Both the position numbers and the translations under genes were made by a program. A DNA stretch of 36,491 nt from a virus, in the IMG/VR virus record IMGVR_UViG_3300020186_000054, positions 1-36,491 of that record. One strand, 5' to 3'. Each line of letters begins with the position of its first letter. Positions within the stretch are counted from its first letter, which is position 1. The notes beneath the pieces were generated by a model. The model was not told the DNA's origin, did not search any database, and saw only the letters and a program-made list of their open reading frames with translations. Positions 12,804 to 21,009 of this stretch are shown here, piece after piece.

Positions 12804-12983
12804 ATGAAAACCACCGCAGTCACCAACGCAGTCACCAACGCAGTCACAATCACCCCCGCCGGAAAGACGGCCGAGCGTAGGTCTCTGCGGAAAGCGCTGC
12901 TCGCAGCAACGACAAGCACCAAGCGTTGCTGGCAGCATCCCGTCTCACAAACACAATTCTGGGCCGCGGCAATCACTGAATGA
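12804..12983 (+). CDS. Doubtful small ORF downstream of operator, 59 aa
   Basis: ATG 12804 follows the operator by 13 nt. Residues 5-16 come from three 12-bp tandem units (12816-12851; AVTNAVTNAVTI), and residues 25-35 (RRSLRKALLAA) from the 30-bp dispersed repeat also found at 7460. The rest is unremarkable. It could be a short leader peptide or just transcribed leader DNA; coding is uncertain. Confidence 0.3.
   Translation: MKTTAVTNAVTNAVTITPAGKTAERRSLRKALLAATTSTKRCWQHPVSQTQFWAAAITE
12876..12905 (+). repeat. 30-bp dispersed repeat, copy 2
   Basis: 29 of 30 bases equal 7460-7489. It is followed by an imperfect inverted repeat (CAGCAACG and CGTTGCTG) at about 12905-12940 that is absent at copy 1. 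Confidence 0.75.
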
Positions 12984-13013
12984 CACCCCCAAACCCCAAA
13001 CCCCAAGCCCAAC

Positions 13014-13304
13014 ATGAACACACTCACCTACCCCTACCCCGTCACTCCGCTGGCATGCGCTCCCCGGAAAGGGAGCCGCGTCGGCATCGTGTGGTACATC
13101 CGACTCGCGTCGGGTGAGTACATGCGCCCGAGCTACGGCGGCGCCAACTTTTGCCCGCGCGTAGGGGCGAAAAAAGAAGCGTGGCTTTATTGCGCCACTC
13201 CGGCGGAGTCCGCCTTGCTCATGTCATCTATTGAGGCGTGGGCATCGCAGGTCGATGGAGAAATCCACGGAGAAGAATACGAATGGTATCCAGGCTGGTT
13301 CTGA
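13014..13304 (+). CDS. Hypothetical protein, 96 aa (small-gene block)
   Basis: ATG 13014 after an A/C-rich leader. Aromatic-rich and mixed (VGIVWYIRLASGEYMRPSYG, later GEEYEWYPGWF), with a beta-strand look, so a small globular protein. No family recognised. First solid gene of a run of ten in the same direction. Confidence 0.6.
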   Translation: MNTLTYPYPVTPLACAPRKGSRVGIVWYIRLASGEYMRPSYGGANFCPRVGAKKEAWLYCATPAESALLMSSIEAWASQVDGEIHGEEYEWYPGWF

Positions 13305-13356
13305 CCCCAAACCCCAACCCAACCCAAACCAACAAACAAACAAAGGAACTACGAAA
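13305..13356 (+). promoter_or_regulatory. A/C-only leader with ribosome-binding site
   Basis: 13305-13344 contains only A and C. It is followed by aaggaactacgaaaATG, where AAGGA can pair with 16S rRNA. The end caaaggaactacgaaa is identical at 15084-15099, upstream of another gene in the block. Confidence 0.6.
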
Positions 13357-13560
13357 ATGATCACATTGAAATTCGACAACGGCGAAGCGGGCAGCGACTA
13401 CGGGTTCTTCTACACGATCCAAAACGGAGAGCAGGAAACGATCGGACCATCAGCCCCGACGCAAGAAGAGTGGGAAAAACTCAACTACTCAGAGGAGGAC
13501 GCGATCAAGGAACTCCTCGCAAGTGGGTTCGAGCGGTCAGAAATCGAAATTCGGGGATAG
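13357..13560 (+). CDS. Hypothetical acidic protein, 67 aa
   Basis: Start at ATG 13357 set by the AAGGA 11 nt upstream; the open frame extends further but within the previous gene. MITLKFDNGEAGSDYGFFYT then Glu-rich (EEWEKLNYSEEDAIKELLASGF). A compact acidic alpha/beta protein; composition resembles phage inhibitors of host proteins, but that is only an analogy. Confidence 0.65.
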   Translation: MITLKFDNGEAGSDYGFFYTIQNGEQETIGPSAPTQEEWEKLNYSEEDAIKELLASGFERSEIEIRG

Positions 13561-13595
13561 AACCCAACCCAACCCAACCCAACCAACCAAACACA
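13561..13595 (+). promoter_or_regulatory. A/C-only leader, (CCCAA)n; G-quadruplex potential on minus strand
   Basis: Four consecutive CCC runs spaced by AA, then accaaccaaacaca and ATG. The complementary strand is (GGGTT)n with four G-triplets, sufficient for an intramolecular quadruplex. Related leaders precede the genes at 13014, 13357, 13877, 14173, 14502, 15100 and 15454. Confidence 0.6.
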
Positions 13596-13847
13596 ATGAA
13601 AATGCAAACCGCTCAGCCCAAAGTCAAAACCGAAAACAACCAGACCTATATCATCTGGGGGCTGCGCCGCTACTGGATCGACGACCTTAATAGCGCGACC
13701 GTCTCCTGTGTCGAATCGGCCTGCGCGGAAGTCGGCGAAACCGACGACCTCGAAATGCTTTTCGAGACAATCGACGAAAAAGTAGATGCCACTCCGGGCG
13801 CAAGGGCCGTCTATATGGACAAGCGCAGGTGGGAGGACGCGGAATAA
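13596..13847 (+). CDS. Hypothetical acidic protein, 83 aa
   Basis: ATG 13596 directly after a pure A/C leader. QTYIIWGLRRYWIDDLNSAT, then acidic helices (SACAEVGETDDLEMLFETID) and a YMDKRRWEDAE end. No family recognised. Confidence 0.6.
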   Translation: MKMQTAQPKVKTENNQTYIIWGLRRYWIDDLNSATVSCVESACAEVGETDDLEMLFETIDEKVDATPGARAVYMDKRRWEDAE

Positions 13848-13876
13848 ACGGCATCCAACCCCAACCCAACCCAACC

Positions 13877-14176
13877 ATGACAACGACAACGACAACGGCA
13901 TTGCAAGACGCAGTATCCTACTCCGCGGCAAAATTGTCGCGCGCACACAAAATCTTCGATCCGTGGCAAGTCGCCGAATCTTCGCACAAAGCGAACGTCC
14001 CGGCAATCGAAGCCCTCGCCGAACTGAGGATCCTCATGCGCGTCGCGTCGCACTTGGGCGAGACGGCAGTGGTGGACAAAATCGAAACGGCGTTGCGCCC
14101 CGGTCGAGTAAAAGCTACCGAAACATACCCAGAAAACAAATGGGTCTCCACCCCCAACCCAACCCAACCAAAATGA
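13877..14176 (+). CDS. Hypothetical helical protein, 99 aa
   Basis: ATG 13877 after an A/C leader; begins MTTTTTTALQDAVSYSAAKL. Mostly helical (IEALAELRILMRVASHLGE). Its last codons read through the next gene's A/C leader (TPNPTQPK) and the stop overlaps that gene's ATG, so the leader is here translated. Confidence 0.55.
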   Translation: MTTTTTTALQDAVSYSAAKLSRAHKIFDPWQVAESSHKANVPAIEALAELRILMRVASHLGETAVVDKIETALRPGRVKATETYPENKWVSTPNPTQPK

Positions 14177-14472
14177 AAAAACTGCCTAAAACTCGAATCA
14201 TACAGGTGCAGGGCGCTGAAGTGTATTTCACGCGCCACACCGAAGCGGATGGATCATACTTTTGGGAAGAGTATCGCAAAGACAAGTCCGCCCTCCTCCC
14301 ATACCGGGACGCAAAATTCCGGTCCATGGGTTACGGGCGACGCGGCCCGGCGCCAATGATCGGCGAGGCGTCGAGGGGAATCCCGGAGGATTTCGCAACC
14401 AGCCTCCTGTCTCCCTTCGCCCGGCTGGCATATGCACCGGGCCACAAACCCGCCACGCCGATTCGCTTCTGA
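14173..14472 (+). CDS. Hypothetical basic protein, 99 aa
   Basis: ATG 14173 by ATGA overlap. MKKLPKTRIIQVQGAEVYFT suggests a beta-rich N-terminal half; the second half is Arg/Gly/Pro-rich (MGYGRRGPAPMIGEASRG). Not recognised. Confidence 0.55.
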   Translation: MKKLPKTRIIQVQGAEVYFTRHTEADGSYFWEEYRKDKSALLPYRDAKFRSMGYGRRGPAPMIGEASRGIPEDFATSLLSPFARLAYAPGHKPATPIRF

Positions 14473-14501
14473 CCCCAACCCCAACCAAACAAAGGAACAC
14501 A

Positions 14502-14927
14502 ATGAAAATGAAAACCTATAAAACGCTGGAATTCCGCTTTTCGGAAAGCCGGGGTCGAGGCACGTGGGGCTACAATATCTGCTCGCTGTACGTAGACGGC
14601 CGCAAGGTGTCATCATGCAAGGGAGGCGGCTACGACATGCAGGGCGAGAGCCTGGGCGACTGGGTTGCGCGTGAGTATGCGGACCGGTTGTTGCGGCTGA
14701 AGGATGGCGGCTTCTACGGCCTAACATTCCACGGCAATTCCGCCAGCTCGAAATTTCCGACGCGACTGCATCGGCGCCCGCTGATACACGGAGCCTGCGG
14801 ACTGGAAAGCGTGCGGAGGATCATGCAGGCCATCAAACTTGAAATGGAATACATCACAAAATCATCGAACGCTACCATCTATCGTCTCCACGACCGGCGG
14901 CGGACCAGGGCGAAAGGAACAAAATGA
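14502..14927 (+). CDS. Hypothetical protein, 141 aa
   Basis: ATG 14502 with AAAGGA upstream in an A/C leader. Largest of the block. Beta-rich start (YKTLEFRFSESRGRGTWGYN), then GGGYDMQGESLGDWVAREYAD; it contains LTFHGN and ends basic (DRRRTRAKGTK). The YDMQG..LG..VA..Y order is reminiscent of small phage proteins of unknown function. Overlaps the next mini-gene by ATGA. Confidence 0.6.
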   Translation: MKMKTYKTLEFRFSESRGRGTWGYNICSLYVDGRKVSSCKGGGYDMQGESLGDWVAREYADRLLRLKDGGFYGLTFHGNSASSKFPTRLHRRPLIHGACGLESVRRIMQAIKLEMEYITKSSNATIYRLHDRRRTRAKGTK

Positions 14928-15061
14928 CATGGCAAAAAATGTTCATGGCCTGCGGAATCGTCATTATGATCGGCGGTATAAACGTCATAATGATCAACAT
15001 ACCCGTTGGCCTGGGAGTGATAGGAGTAGGCTATATTGTCGGCTGGTTCGGCAATGATTGA
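14924..15061 (+). CDS. Small membrane protein, 45 aa
   Basis: ATG 14924 overlaps the previous stop. Almost entirely hydrophobic: MFMACGIVIMIGGINVIMIN then VGLGVIGVGYIVGWF, enough for two short transmembrane helices with a turn at INIPVG. Role unknown (envelope interference or superinfection exclusion are possibilities). Confidence 0.6.
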   Translation: MTWQKMFMACGIVIMIGGINVIMINIPVGLGVIGVGYIVGWFGND

Positions 15062-15099
15062 CAACAACAACAAACCAAACAAACAAAGGAACTACGAAA

Positions 15100-15426
15100 A
15101 TGAAATCCATAGACTACCGCAACCTGATCGCCGCGCTCGCCGAAATCCACGAGCCATCCATTGATGAGGAAATTCGCCCACGCGATCTTGCCGGAGAACC
15201 GGCTGAACTTACGCTCCGATTCGGCATCGAATATGGGGACGACGAGGGAGAAGGAGAACTCAGGGACATCTCTAGAGCCCTCGCTCAATTCGGGGTCGAT
15301 GAGGCGGATTGGACCGGCTGCGGTGGCGGCTGTGCAATGGACGCAACTGCCACGGTCATCATCGACGATGCAACCTACGAGCCCTGTGGGTTTGGGCTGG
15401 AAAAACTCAAGTTGGCCGCGGATTGA
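15100..15426 (+). CDS. Hypothetical acidic protein, 108 aa
   Basis: ATG 15100 with the same aaggaactacgaaa leader as 13357. Very acidic middle (YGDDEGEGELRDISRAL), a CGGGC element, and DATYEPCGFGLEKLKLAAD at the end. Probably a small folded alpha/beta protein; no family recognised. Confidence 0.6.
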   Translation: MKSIDYRNLIAALAEIHEPSIDEEIRPRDLAGEPAELTLRFGIEYGDDEGEGELRDISRALAQFGVDEADWTGCGGGCAMDATATVIIDDATYEPCGFGLEKLKLAAD

Positions 15427-15453
15427 CAACAACAAACCAAACAAGCAAACAAA

Positions 15454-15759
15454 ATGAAAGAACTCAATAAAGCTAGTCTCGCATACGCGCTATATGCCGC
15501 TTTGATCGACGAGGACGACGACGGAGGGCTGACACCGTGCAATCCGGCGATATCAGCGGATGGAAATGGATCGTGCTACTACGGGAGCAGCCTCCACAAC
15601 TCGAGTGATGACCTGATCATCATGCAGCTACGGGAGGGCCTGGGCGGATACTCCGGGGTAGGGGAGCAGGATGCGCATGCCGTGTCGGCGGAATGGGCCG
15701 CAGAAATCTGGGCTGAGTGCAACCGGGAGTGGATGGATTGGAAAAGAGGAGCAAAATGA
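15454..15759 (+). CDS. Hypothetical acidic protein, 101 aa
   Basis: ATG 15454 after an A/C leader. Helical start (ASLAYALYAALIDEDDDGGL), three Cys, and an acidic Trp-rich end (EWAAEIWAECNREWMDWK). Overlaps the next gene by ATGA. Not recognised. Confidence 0.6.
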   Translation: MKELNKASLAYALYAALIDEDDDGGLTPCNPAISADGNGSCYYGSSLHNSSDDLIIMQLREGLGGYSGVGEQDAHAVSAEWAAEIWAECNREWMDWKRGAK

Positions 15760-15977
15760 AAATTTACATCACGTCAGAAGCAACCGCGTTTGCCTACCTC
15801 CGATCTCTCGAGCCATCGACCGAGATCGAACTCCCGGGAGCCTATGAGGCGAAGCCGCACGGCGCCGTTGCCGATGCCGTCTCCGTCATCACTGGCGAAC
15901 CCCCCAACGCATGGGCTACCTCCATGAATCGCTGGGAGTGGACTGCCGGGGAAATAATCGCGGCACTGGACCGCTGA
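15756..15977 (+). CDS. Hypothetical protein, 73 aa, last of small-gene block
   Basis: ATG 15756 preceded by GAGGAG (15747-15752), the strongest ribosome-binding site of the block, within the previous gene. MKIYITSEATAFAYLRSLEP..; a small alpha/beta protein. Followed 16 nt later by a strong terminator, which closes the operon. Confidence 0.6.
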   Translation: MKIYITSEATAFAYLRSLEPSTEIELPGAYEAKPHGAVADAVSVITGEPPNAWATSMNRWEWTAGEIIAALDR

Positions 15978-15993
15978 ACCCAACCCGCAACCC

Positions 15994-16029
15994 CCAAAGC
16001 CCCGAGCGCAACCCGCTTGGGGCTTTTGG
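15994..16029 (+). terminator. Strong rho-independent terminator after small-gene block
   Basis: CCAAAGCCCCGAGCG, 5-nt loop, CGCTTGGGGCTTTTGG: a near-perfect 15-bp stem whose 3' side ends in a T-run. The A-run on the other arm would also allow some termination of leftward transcripts. Confidence 0.8.
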
Positions 16030-16184
16030 CGTGTGGTCATCCGGCTTCCGTGCGCCTCGCTACGGGGTTTTCCGGACGCGAGTGGGACGTGGATGCCCGG
16101 GGCCAGTGCCGGGTTCTGCTAGGACCCGCCAATCAGGCCCTCGTTCAGGCGGTCCGCCCGCCCGCAAATGCCAGCGCTTACGCT

Positions 16185-16213
16185 AGGATTATTTTCGACT
16201 ATTTTTCGGGCCT
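16185..16213. repeat. T-rich repeat, right copy
   Basis: Aggattattttcg, actatttttcgggcct: same as 12625-12666 minus one internal unit and one G. Lies immediately before the palindrome and the 22-bp array. Confidence 0.65.
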
Positions 16214-16233
16214 TGGAATCGCCGATTCCGCCC

Positions 16234-16383
16234 GCTCCCGGAAAAGCGTTTAGCCACTCCCGGAAAAGCGTTTAGCCGCTCCCAGAAAAGCCGGGAATCG
16301 CTGGGGAATTTGGCGATTCCGTCCACTCCCGGAAAAGCGTTCAGCCACTTCCAGAAAAGCGTTTAGCCGCTCCCGGAAAAGCG
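16234..16383. repeat. Phased 22-bp direct-repeat array
   Basis: Units of the form RCTYCCRGAAAAGCGTTTAGCC at 16234-16255, 16256-16277, 16278-16292 (truncated), 16325-16346, 16347-16368 and 16369-16383 (truncated). Head-to-tail phasing is exactly 22 bp, about two helical turns, so a bound protein would lie on one face of the DNA. The interruption 16293-16324 holds ggaatcg/cgattcc words. Candidate origin, partition or packaging/regulatory locus. Confidence 0.7.
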
Positions 16384-17069
16384 AATATCCGGATTCTTTG
16401 AACCATTACAAGGCGGGCCGATTTAACTTTTTTCGATTCCCGATCACTTTTTGCTTGCGCCAAGGCGGGCGGTTGTGGATGTTTCGCCCATCCAACCGGA
16501 TTAAACTGTCGGAAAAGAGCGAGTGGATATAATTTTTGACCACCCACTTGGGGAGTACCGCGAGGCTCCTAACCTTCTCTTTTAAGGCGTTTACAAGTGG
16601 GCGGTCTCTTCTTCTAGGGGATCTTCTGCGGGACAACCGGGCGGTTCGACAACCCGGTTCGCGGCGTCACAGCGACCGGACAGCAAAGAGTGCATCGGAA
16701 CGCGGCAAAACTCGACGGGCAACGATTACGAGGGTATCGACCCGGCAAAGTCCACAAGGACGAGCGTCATGCCGCCCGCAAATGCAAATGGTCGCCATGA
16801 GACTGTGATTCCCCAAACCGGGGATAGGACGACCAGGGGAATGACAACATGACCGAGGTTCCCCTAGAGCAAGGCGGGCGGGCAACTGGATGAAAGTCCG
16901 GTCCCAAACTGCCAAAATTGCCGCCAAACCGCTCTCACTCCGATTTCAGCGATCCTCTCACCCGAGAACCGCAAGATCCCTCCTGCCATTAAGAAGTCGG
17001 GGAAAGAATCATGGGAATCGAGAGTTCAAAAGAGAGAAAACCACAAAAAAGTCCCGCGTTTGGGCTGAT

Positions 17070-20000
17070 TTAATCCCGTCTCAACCGAGGCTCATATTCC
17101 CGCTGAATTTCCTTGAGACGGCGTTTATATCGTTCCGACGCCTCGCGCTTGGTGTCATTTGCCCTGGTTGACCCGGTAATATTCCGAAGTTCCCGTGTGG
17201 CCTGAGTTTGCTGTTCCCGGCGTTCAAACAAAAGATTTCGTTCGACTGTGCGCGGATTGATTTGTGCGATTCGGACACCGACGAGAGAAAGAGCGGCCCT
17301 GCCTGGGGTATATTGCCTGCCCGTGCGAGTGTCTTCGATGCCGCGACCGCCCTGATTATTGCGCGAGAACGATTTAATTAGTTCCTGGGAGCCATATCCA
17401 CCTGCCAACGGGGGCGCCATGTTGCGAATGACGGTCTGGGCGGCGCCTTTCGCGTTTGGTTCGATGGGTTGACCGGAGAACAATTGTCGCCCCGCCATGA
17501 GCTCAGCGACTACGTTCAAGAGAGGCGTACTTCTCATACCGCCGACTGGATTATCTCCAATAATGGCGTCTAGATCCCGGTTCCAAAGATTGCGCAGTGT
17601 CTTGGTGTAGTCGCCGACGATGTTGAACGGGTCCGCGTTGATGAAATCGAATTTACCGGTCTTTTTGTTGCGCGAGAATGGAATGCGAAGTTGGGAACGC
17701 TCCATGGGACTGGACTGTCGGATCATCCGATCCCAATCCTTTTTGTCATCATCGGAAAGCATGGATGATTCCACGATTTTCTTAATGGCAAGAGGCGTGG
17801 TGACGAGCCCGGTAAGAATGGCCGCGCTGGTCATGCGCTCTTTGACGCTGAGAAGCGGGTTGCCAACATCTTCGGCCAGGTTCTTCATCACGCGAAACAT
17901 CTGATAATTATAAGTGATAAATGGATTGACGAACGGGAGTTTGCTGGCGATTTGGATTCCCTTTGGTGATGTGCCGTAGTTATGGGTGTAACGATCAGTA
18001 AATCGGAGTGCCTGAGACTCGTTCATGCCGCGAAGGCGGGAATTACGATAAGTGACGTATCGGACGAATGAATCGGGTTGGCGATAGATTTTTTTTGCGA
18101 AGTCATCCGCCGCCTTGAAAGTTGCCAGCGCCTTTTTTACAGGTCGAACGCGACCGGAAATCTGATCGGCGACACTTTCGATAAATTCATGATCAACCTG
18201 GGTTGCGCCAAAGACGCCCAATCGATCCGCTTCATCGAAATACCCGGTTTTACTGCGCAAATCCTTGAGTGCAGCATGCCATTCGACCGGGTTGAAATTT
18301 CGTGCGGCGAGAAGAAACAAAGGGATGGTCGCGTAATTGCGGGAGACTGTTGCCGGGTTCCTGAGCGTGACATTCTGCTTCACCTGACTATTGATAAAGC
18401 CGATGCCGGAATCCCGAATAACTCGTTCAAACGCGGAATTGATGGGAACGACCACACCGATTCCACGGGCGACTTCTTGATGAACCCACTTATCAGCCAA
18501 AGGTCCAAAGGACAGGTTGTCATCCAACTTAACGAACCGTTGCAAGACGGCCTTTTCCGCGTCGGTGGCGGCGTCAAGGTAGGCCGGAAAATTAATGGCA
18601 CTCAATGCTGCCGGGACATTGTCCAAATGCAACTCATCGAACATCTTTAATGCCTTGGAATTGGCCGCACTGGTGATAATTTTTGCGCCCGTGCGAGCTG
18701 CAATTTCGACCGGGTTTAGACGCTCCCCATAAAGGCGGCGGCGCGCATCGGTCATTACCTTTGCGTCGGCAATTTCCTTTTGCTTGGTCGTGGCGATTTC
18801 CAATGTGTTCTCGGCATTACGAAGGGCGGTCCTGGTCTCTTTGGTGTTCGCGTTTTTATTTGCTTTTTTTGCCTGATCCAAATCGGAGTTCATTCCATCG
18901 ATTTCCGTGGCAATCTGTCTCAACTTCATCCCCTTTTCGTCAGGGGTGAGCATCCGATGCTCATAAATAGATGATTTGATGGTCGTCTTACCACCTGAAT
19001 CCGAACCGAACCGCTCTTCATTCCGAAGCTCGGAAAGATGCTGGCGGAGATCCATGGCAGCGGCTTCACGACTGCCGCCAAACTCCCCGACAAGCTCGCT
19101 CACAGTATCCTCGAACGCCTGCGGATCGCGCTTCCATTCCCTGCCATTGACAAAGATGTCATACTGTCGCGCCCGGTAAATTCCCTTGGTATTCTGGATT
19201 GCCTTGCGTCGAACGGGGTCGGACTCGCCTTGCAATAGAGCATCTTGTAACTGACCGATTGCGTAATCAGATTTGCGCTCCGCATCCTTGTAAGCCTGGG
19301 GAATATCGGGATGCGCGAAAAACTCATCATCACTGATTATTCCGTTGACGCGCTGACGGCCGATTTCCTGCTGTCGATCCGTTAATTTAGATGCCCATCC
19401 TGACGCTCCTTCGTAGGCGCGTTGGATCAGTTTATTGTAATAACCAAGATCGCCCTGTCGTCGGGTCAAAACTTCCTGAACGGCGGGATGAAACGCACTA
19501 AAATTCTCCGTGATCATGCGCGTGCCGCGAGCGACGAACCCAGCATCAGGCGCGTGTGTTGATCCATGAGCGGCCTGAGAAATCTTGCCGGTTGGCATTT
19601 TGGTCAACGGCCCTTCAAAGAACGCCTCGTTCGGGTCCATCTTGCCCGTGGCAACCGCATGTTCATGCTCGGCCTTGAACCTGCCAACGCCGTCCCCGGA
19701 ATCATCTGCGCGCTTGTAATCTTCCTTGGCGACCAATCCCCGCACGCCGTTCCAGATATTCTCGATGTGCGCTTTGATGGACGGTCCAAACTCGCGAATC
19801 ATATTTGATGACCATTGCGTGAATTGAACGCCCTTCTGATAGATCGTGCGCCCGAAATCCACGGCGCCCCTGAATACGTCGGCATCAATGAATGCGGCCT
19901 CGCCCTTGGCTTCGATCTTATCTTTGAGAGGTTTGAGTCGAACCGGGTCTGTGATGGGGGGTTCGGGAGCAACTGGTTGACCATTCGCATCAACCTTCGG

Positions 20001-21002
20001 TGCGCTTGCCTCGACAATCGGATGATTTTGATCCGGGGAAATGCCGGGGGCGACGATCTCAGGATCGGGTTTAGGTAACGGCGTGACGGCACTCTCGGAA
20101 ATTGGGGGCGTCTCAACTGCCGGAATCGGGGCGGTTGGCGTCTCGACTGACGGGACTGTGGGGGGCGGTTCCACGATGTTCTCCGTAGCGTTTCGCGGAT
20201 AGAATACGCGTTGACCATCTCGTTGAAGCGGAGATGGTCGGTCCATTCCTGGCTCTACGTTGATGTATGGCTCGTGCAAGTCTTGTCGCGGATAGAACAC
20301 GCGCCCATCTTGTTGAATCGGGGGTGATTGATCCATCCCCGGGTCTACGGCCCTCGACATGCGTTCGCGGGGATACCTCGCCCATGCAGAGAAAATCGTG
20401 TCGGTGGCAAGTTGAGTCATGCCCTCCCGGGTCATCACATCGTGCCCGTCAAGCGCCTGTGAGCCCGCTGACAGGGCGGCTCCCCCCAGAGCGCGCCCCG
20501 CCAACGGAAGCCCTTGTAGCGCTCCAAACGCCGCGAAAGTTGGTACGGACCATGGATTACCGGTTTGCGCCTGCTGGAATGCTCCAGCGGCCACGTTCCC
20601 GGCTAGGTCAGCTACGCGAACGCCAGCTCCCAAACCGGTCGCCATCTTGGCTGCGCCCACATACGGTATGGCAAGCGCGGCGACCTGCGGGGCAACGTCG
20701 CCAACTACGAAGTCAACGACTTTCCCGGGAACGGATTGAGCGCGTTCGAGATCCGGGAACACGTTGGTTCCGGCCCAGTCAATCGGTTCATAGCCGTCGC
20801 TGGACCCCGTTTGGCCCATGTAATCCAGCCGATCAAGTGCATCGACGTAGCCTTGAAACACTCGACCCGGGATCTGCGCAGTTCGCTGAAATGCTCGGGG
20901 AATAAACCCCGTTTCCTCGGGCGGTTGAGGTGGTTGCGACGCCAACGAATACTCACTGAGAAGTGAGTCGAAGATTGATTGTGCTTCCTCGTTGAGAGCC
21001 AT
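17070..21002 (-). CDS. Very large internal virion / ejection-type protein (1310 aa)
   Basis: Last gene of the late operon. Near residues 95-190 there are Ala/Gly/Val-rich hydrophobic stretches (VAALAIPYVGAAKMATGLG), possible membrane-active segments. Residues about 218-275 carry a tandem repeat (PGMD.SP..Q.DG..VFYPR, two copies), then a Pro/Thr/Val-rich linker to about 350. The remainder is helical and charged, with a basic C-terminus (RYKRRLKEIQREYEPRLRRD). Size, position after tail genes and composition fit podovirus ejection/internal proteins injected with DNA. No catalytic motif recognised; a 'large polyvalent' type protein is an alternative. Confidence 0.6.
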   Translation of the reverse strand: MALNEEAQSIFDSLLSEYSLASQPPQPPEETGFIPRAFQRTAQIPGRVFQGYVDALDRLDYMGQTGSSDGYEPIDWAGTNVFPDLERAQSVPGKVVDFVVGDVAPQVAALAIPYVGAAKMATGLGAGVRVADLAGNVAAGAFQQAQTGNPWSVPTFAAFGALQGLPLAGRALGGAALSAGSQALDGHDVMTREGMTQLATDTIFSAWARYPRERMSRAVDPGMDQSPPIQQDGRVFYPRQDLHEPYINVEPGMDRPSPLQRDGQRVFYPRNATENIVEPPPTVPSVETPTAPIPAVETPPISESAVTPLPKPDPEIVAPGISPDQNHPIVEASAPKVDANGQPVAPEPPITDPVRLKPLKDKIEAKGEAAFIDADVFRGAVDFGRTIYQKGVQFTQWSSNMIREFGPSIKAHIENIWNGVRGLVAKEDYKRADDSGDGVGRFKAEHEHAVATGKMDPNEAFFEGPLTKMPTGKISQAAHGSTHAPDAGFVARGTRMITENFSAFHPAVQEVLTRRQGDLGYYNKLIQRAYEGASGWASKLTDRQQEIGRQRVNGIISDDEFFAHPDIPQAYKDAERKSDYAIGQLQDALLQGESDPVRRKAIQNTKGIYRARQYDIFVNGREWKRDPQAFEDTVSELVGEFGGSREAAAMDLRQHLSELRNEERFGSDSGGKTTIKSSIYEHRMLTPDEKGMKLRQIATEIDGMNSDLDQAKKANKNANTKETRTALRNAENTLEIATTKQKEIADAKVMTDARRRLYGERLNPVEIAARTGAKIITSAANSKALKMFDELHLDNVPAALSAINFPAYLDAATDAEKAVLQRFVKLDDNLSFGPLADKWVHQEVARGIGVVVPINSAFERVIRDSGIGFINSQVKQNVTLRNPATVSRNYATIPLFLLAARNFNPVEWHAALKDLRSKTGYFDEADRLGVFGATQVDHEFIESVADQISGRVRPVKKALATFKAADDFAKKIYRQPDSFVRYVTYRNSRLRGMNESQALRFTDRYTHNYGTSPKGIQIASKLPFVNPFITYNYQMFRVMKNLAEDVGNPLLSVKERMTSAAILTGLVTTPLAIKKIVESSMLSDDDKKDWDRMIRQSSPMERSQLRIPFSRNKKTGKFDFINADPFNIVGDYTKTLRNLWNRDLDAIIGDNPVGGMRSTPLLNVVAELMAGRQLFSGQPIEPNAKGAAQTVIRNMAPPLAGGYGSQELIKSFSRNNQGGRGIEDTRTGRQYTPGRAALSLVGVRIAQINPRTVERNLLFERREQQTQATRELRNITGSTRANDTKREASERYKRRLKEIQREYEPRLRRD

Positions 21003-21009
21003 GATTTCG

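Larger units (their letters stand above)
16030..17069. other. Non-coding interval between convergent operons
   Basis: About 1 kb between the rightward small-gene operon and the leftward late operon, holding the 22-bp repeat array, a 15-bp palindrome GGAATCGCCGATTCC (16215-16229), AAGGCGGGC three times (near 16410, 16462, 16871) and an inverted repeat AACCGGG/CCCGGTT near 16635-16660. A minus-strand frame 16406-16636 has protein-like composition but only a TTG start. No gene is called. Confidence 0.5.

Noticed and set aside
13561-13595. Telomere-like (CCCAA)n ends
   Set aside because: The repeats are internal, short, and recur as gene leaders before start codons; nothing indicates a DNA end.
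16234-16383. CRISPR array
   Set aside because: The 22-bp repeats abut without unique spacers of uniform length and no cas genes are present; it is a tandem direct-repeat array.
16406-16636. Minus-strand ORF in the non-coding gap
   Set aside because: Protein-like composition but only a TTG start, no ribosome-binding site and no coupling; mentioned only in the region note.
20267-20905. 212-codon plus-strand frame inside the 1310-aa gene
   Set aside because: Arg/Pro-rich antisense shadow of a GC-rich gene, no start signal or motif.
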